Below are positions 5,511 through 6,745 of a stretch of 6,745 nucleotides of DNA, piece after piece. The notes below the pieces were generated by a model, which saw nothing but the letters and a program-made list of their open reading frames with translations, had not been told where the DNA came from and did no database searches. Origin of the DNA: Candidatus Omnitrophota bacterium (GTDB lineage Bacteria > Omnitrophota > Gorgyraeia > JACOVV01); NCBI GenBank assembly GCA_016177145.1, contig JACOVV010000186.1:1-6745 (forward strand). Direction: 5' to 3'. Within the stretch, counting starts at the first letter, position 1. Every line of letters starts with the position of its first letter. Made by a program: the position numbers and the translations under genes.

Positions 5511-6506
5511 TTACGGCACTTCCACCCCATCAAACACTCTTTTGATAATGTCTTCGCTCGTTAAATCCTCCGCCTCCGCTTCATACGTCACAATAATCCG
5601 GTGGCGGAGAACATCCATTCCAATCGCTTTAACATCTTCCGGCGTTACATATCCTCTCCCCCTCAGAAAAGCATGGGATCTAGCCGCGATATTTAGAAAA
5701 ATCGTCGCCCTCGGTGAAGCGCCGTAAGCGATGAGTCCTTTGGCGTCAATTTTATATTCCTCGGGTTTTCTTGTCGCCATCACAAGGTTAATGATGTAAT
5801 CTTTTATTTTTTCATCCATATAAATTTCATGGATCACCTTGCGCGCCTGGAGAATTTCCTTTGGAGAGACCACCGGCTGGGCCTGGGGCGTTTCAACCGT
5901 TGTCATCCGGTCCATGATCTGTTTCTCTTCTCCTTTATCCGGATAACTGATTTTTAACTTCAGCATGAAGCGGTCCACCTGCGCCTCCGGCAATGGGTAA
6001 GTCCCTTCCTGTTCGATCGGGTTCTGCGTTGCGAGAACTAAAAATGGTTCTTCCAACGGATAAGTGCTGTCTCCAATCGTCACCTGGCGCTCCTGCATCG
6101 CCTCCAGCAGTGCGCTCTGCACTTTGGCGGGGGCACGGTTAATCTCATCCGCCAGAATCACATTGGCGAAAACAGGGCCTTTCTTAATGACAAAATTTCC
6201 CTCTTTTGGGTTGTAAATTAACGTTCCGATCACATCGGCCGGAAGAAGGTCGGGAGTAAATTGGATCCTGTGGAAAGAAGCCTTTACGCACGAAGCCAAT
6301 GTTTTGACCGCCATCGTCTTGGCAAGACCAGGAACCCCTTCTAGGAGGATATGTCCATTCCCAAGAATTCCGATCAGTAATCGTTCAATCATATAACGCT
6401 GTCCAACGATCACCTTTCCCACCTCAGCCGTAAGCGTTTGGATAAAAACAGATTCCTGCCGAACTTTTTCGTTGATTGCTTTGAGATCGTAGGTCATGAC
6501 TGCCAT
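5511..6506 (-). CDS. MoxR-family AAA+ ATPase
   Basis: Cytoplasmic AAA+ ATPase of the MoxR family (331 aa, normal family length). These are thought to act as chaperones that remodel or activate VWA-domain partners using ATP hydrolysis. Visible motifs: Walker A GVPGLAKT (57-64), Walker B VILADE (116-121), sensor 1 ATQNP (159-163), arginine-finger segment EAQVDRF (174-180) and sensor 2 region GASPRA (262-267). The C-terminal part matches the MoxR lid domain. The ATG at 6506 is chosen because an AAGGGGG Shine-Dalgarno lies 5 nt upstream; an in-frame ATG at 6497 (residue 4) is less well spaced. It is the first gene of the cluster, downstream of a candidate promoter and a hairpin-rich leader, and its neighbours encode three VWA proteins, the expected partners. 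Family assignment is secure; the exact substrate is inferred from context only. Confidence 0.96.
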   Translation of the reverse strand: MAVMTYDLKAINEKVRQESVFIQTLTAEVGKVIVGQRYMIERLLIGILGNGHILLEGVPGLAKTMAVKTLASCVKASFHRIQFTPDLLPADVIGTLIYNPKEGNFVIKKGPVFANVILADEINRAPAKVQSALLEAMQERQVTIGDSTYPLEEPFLVLATQNPIEQEGTYPLPEAQVDRFMLKLKISYPDKGEEKQIMDRMTTVETPQAQPVVSPKEILQARKVIHEIYMDEKIKDYIINLVMATRKPEEYKIDAKGLIAYGASPRATIFLNIAARSHAFLRGRGYVTPEDVKAIGMDVLRHRIIVTYEAEAEDLTSEDIIKRVFDGVEVP

Positions 6507-6511
6507 AAGAG

Positions 6512-6518
6512 CCCCCTT
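6512..6518 (-). promoter_or_regulatory. Ribosome binding site of moxR
   Basis: AAGGGGG on the minus strand, 5 nt before the ATG at 6506. It favours that start over the in-frame ATG at 6497, which would be 14 nt away. The CCCCT of the repeat arm just upstream (6538-6542) could pair with AGGGG of this site, but that arm has a much stronger 14-bp partner in its own palindrome. Confidence 0.6.
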
Positions 6519-6532
6519 TAGGTACGCCTGTC

Positions 6533-6597
6533 TATGTAGGGGCGGGTTTTAAACCCGCCCCTACGAAGGGCAACCACAAGGGTTGCCCCTACAACAA
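6533..6597. repeat. Palindromic B-A composite, proximal copy, in the moxR leader
   Basis: A 65-bp direct repeat identical to 6677-6741. It contains module B (6536-6564, 14-bp arms around one central base) followed by module A (arms GGGCAACC and GGTTGCCC around a 5-nt loop, ending CCCCTAC at 6592). It lies between the predicted transcription start and the moxR ribosome site, so the leader RNA would carry two strong hairpins. Neither is followed by a U-tract, so it does not look like an intrinsic terminator. Confidence 0.92.
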
Positions 6598-6619
6598 TAA
6601 ATTTTAGAATTGGTGATGT

Positions 6620-6650
6620 ATTATACCAAAAAAGACGATTTTTTTTGAAA
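6620..6650 (-). promoter_or_regulatory. Candidate sigma-70 promoter with extended -10 for the moxR-bat cluster
   Basis: On the minus strand TGGTATAAT (6628-6620) is a perfect TATAAT with an extended -10 TGn. No good -35 is present: the best candidates are TCAAAA at 17-nt spacing or TTTCAA at 19 nt, both inside an A/T-rich run, which an extended -10 can tolerate. Predicted initiation is near 6613, giving a leader of about 107 nt before moxR. The promoter lies in the 79-nt unique segment between two identical 65-bp repeats. The call rests on motif and position only. Confidence 0.6.
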
Positions 6651-6676
6651 GAAAATACGAGCCGGGTGCGTCTATA

Positions 6677-6741
6677 TATGTAGGGGCGGGTTTTAAACCC
6701 GCCCCTACGAAGGGCAACCACAAGGGTTGCCCCTACAACAA
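6677..6741. repeat. Palindromic B-A composite, distal copy
   Basis: The second copy of the 65-bp direct repeat, offset by 144 bp and identical to the first by eye. Module B is at 6680-6708 and module A ends at 6736. Perfect identity suggests recent duplication or gene conversion. It sits upstream of the predicted promoter, so it would not be in the moxR transcript. The window ends four bases later, so whether more copies follow is unknown. Confidence 0.92.
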
Positions 6742-6745
6742 AAAC

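Noticed and set aside
6518..6721. 67-aa minus-strand open frame upstream of moxR
   Set aside because: It is a translation of the two palindromic repeats and the spacer between them (RRGGFKTRPY occurs twice). It overlaps the predicted promoter and has no ribosome site.
6533..6741. CRISPR array
   Set aside because: Only two copies, each a double palindrome, with a 79-bp spacer that contains a promoter; no cas genes in the window.
1..6745. Insertion sequence or REP-associated transposase in the window
   Set aside because: No transposase or RAYT-like gene is encoded; all ORFs are accounted for by the six genes, so any mobility of the palindromes would be in trans.

Overview
The window is one leftward (minus-strand) gene cluster of a Gram-negative-type bacterium. 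In transcription order it holds a MoxR-family AAA+ ATPase, a DUF58/VWA protein, a small single-pass membrane protein, a BatA-like VWA membrane protein, a BatB-BatC fusion (VWA + TPR + Gln-rich tail) and an HtpX-like M48 membrane protease. This is the 'aerotolerance' (Bat) arrangement, with HtpX where BatD often stands. The organism cannot be named from the sequence alone. The GTAGGGG...CCCCTAC palindromes, the peptide GAGFKPAPT they encode, the AT-rich CAAATTCCAAATAACAAA-type repeat and the GGACGAA heptamers are, from memory, typical of genomes from uncultivated groups such as Omnitrophota, Nitrospirota and Desulfobacterota. I lean weakly towards an Omnitrophota-like bacterium.

Layout from right to left. 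Positions 6507-6745 are non-coding. They hold two identical 65-bp palindromic composites flanking a good extended -10 promoter that points into moxR. MoxR (6506-5511) is followed by a 107-nt gap filled with an AT-rich nested inverted repeat that reaches into the translation start region of the DUF58 gene (5403-4525). The next three genes are tightly packed, with gaps of 3, 7 and 1 nt: the small membrane protein (4521-3997), BatA (3989-2997) and the BatB-BatC fusion (2995-1025). HtpX (968-117) follows after 56 nt with its own strong Shine-Dalgarno. Positions 1-116 hold another cluster of the palindromic family.

Likely working model: MoxR is an AAA+ chaperone thought to act on VWA-domain partners. 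Three such partners with intact MIDAS motifs are encoded here, one cytoplasmic (DUF58) and two membrane-anchored (BatA, BatB). The TPR region of the fusion probably adds a protein-binding platform in the periplasm. HtpX would degrade damaged membrane proteins, so the cluster reads as an envelope maintenance or stress module.

The most notable feature is the dispersed palindromic repeat family. One three-module copy lies inside the BatB-BatC gene, in frame, and encodes 32 residues of the linker between two membrane segments. Copies in the window differ by paired, pairing-preserving changes, and the coding copy is in the only minus-strand frame in which its central palindrome is open.
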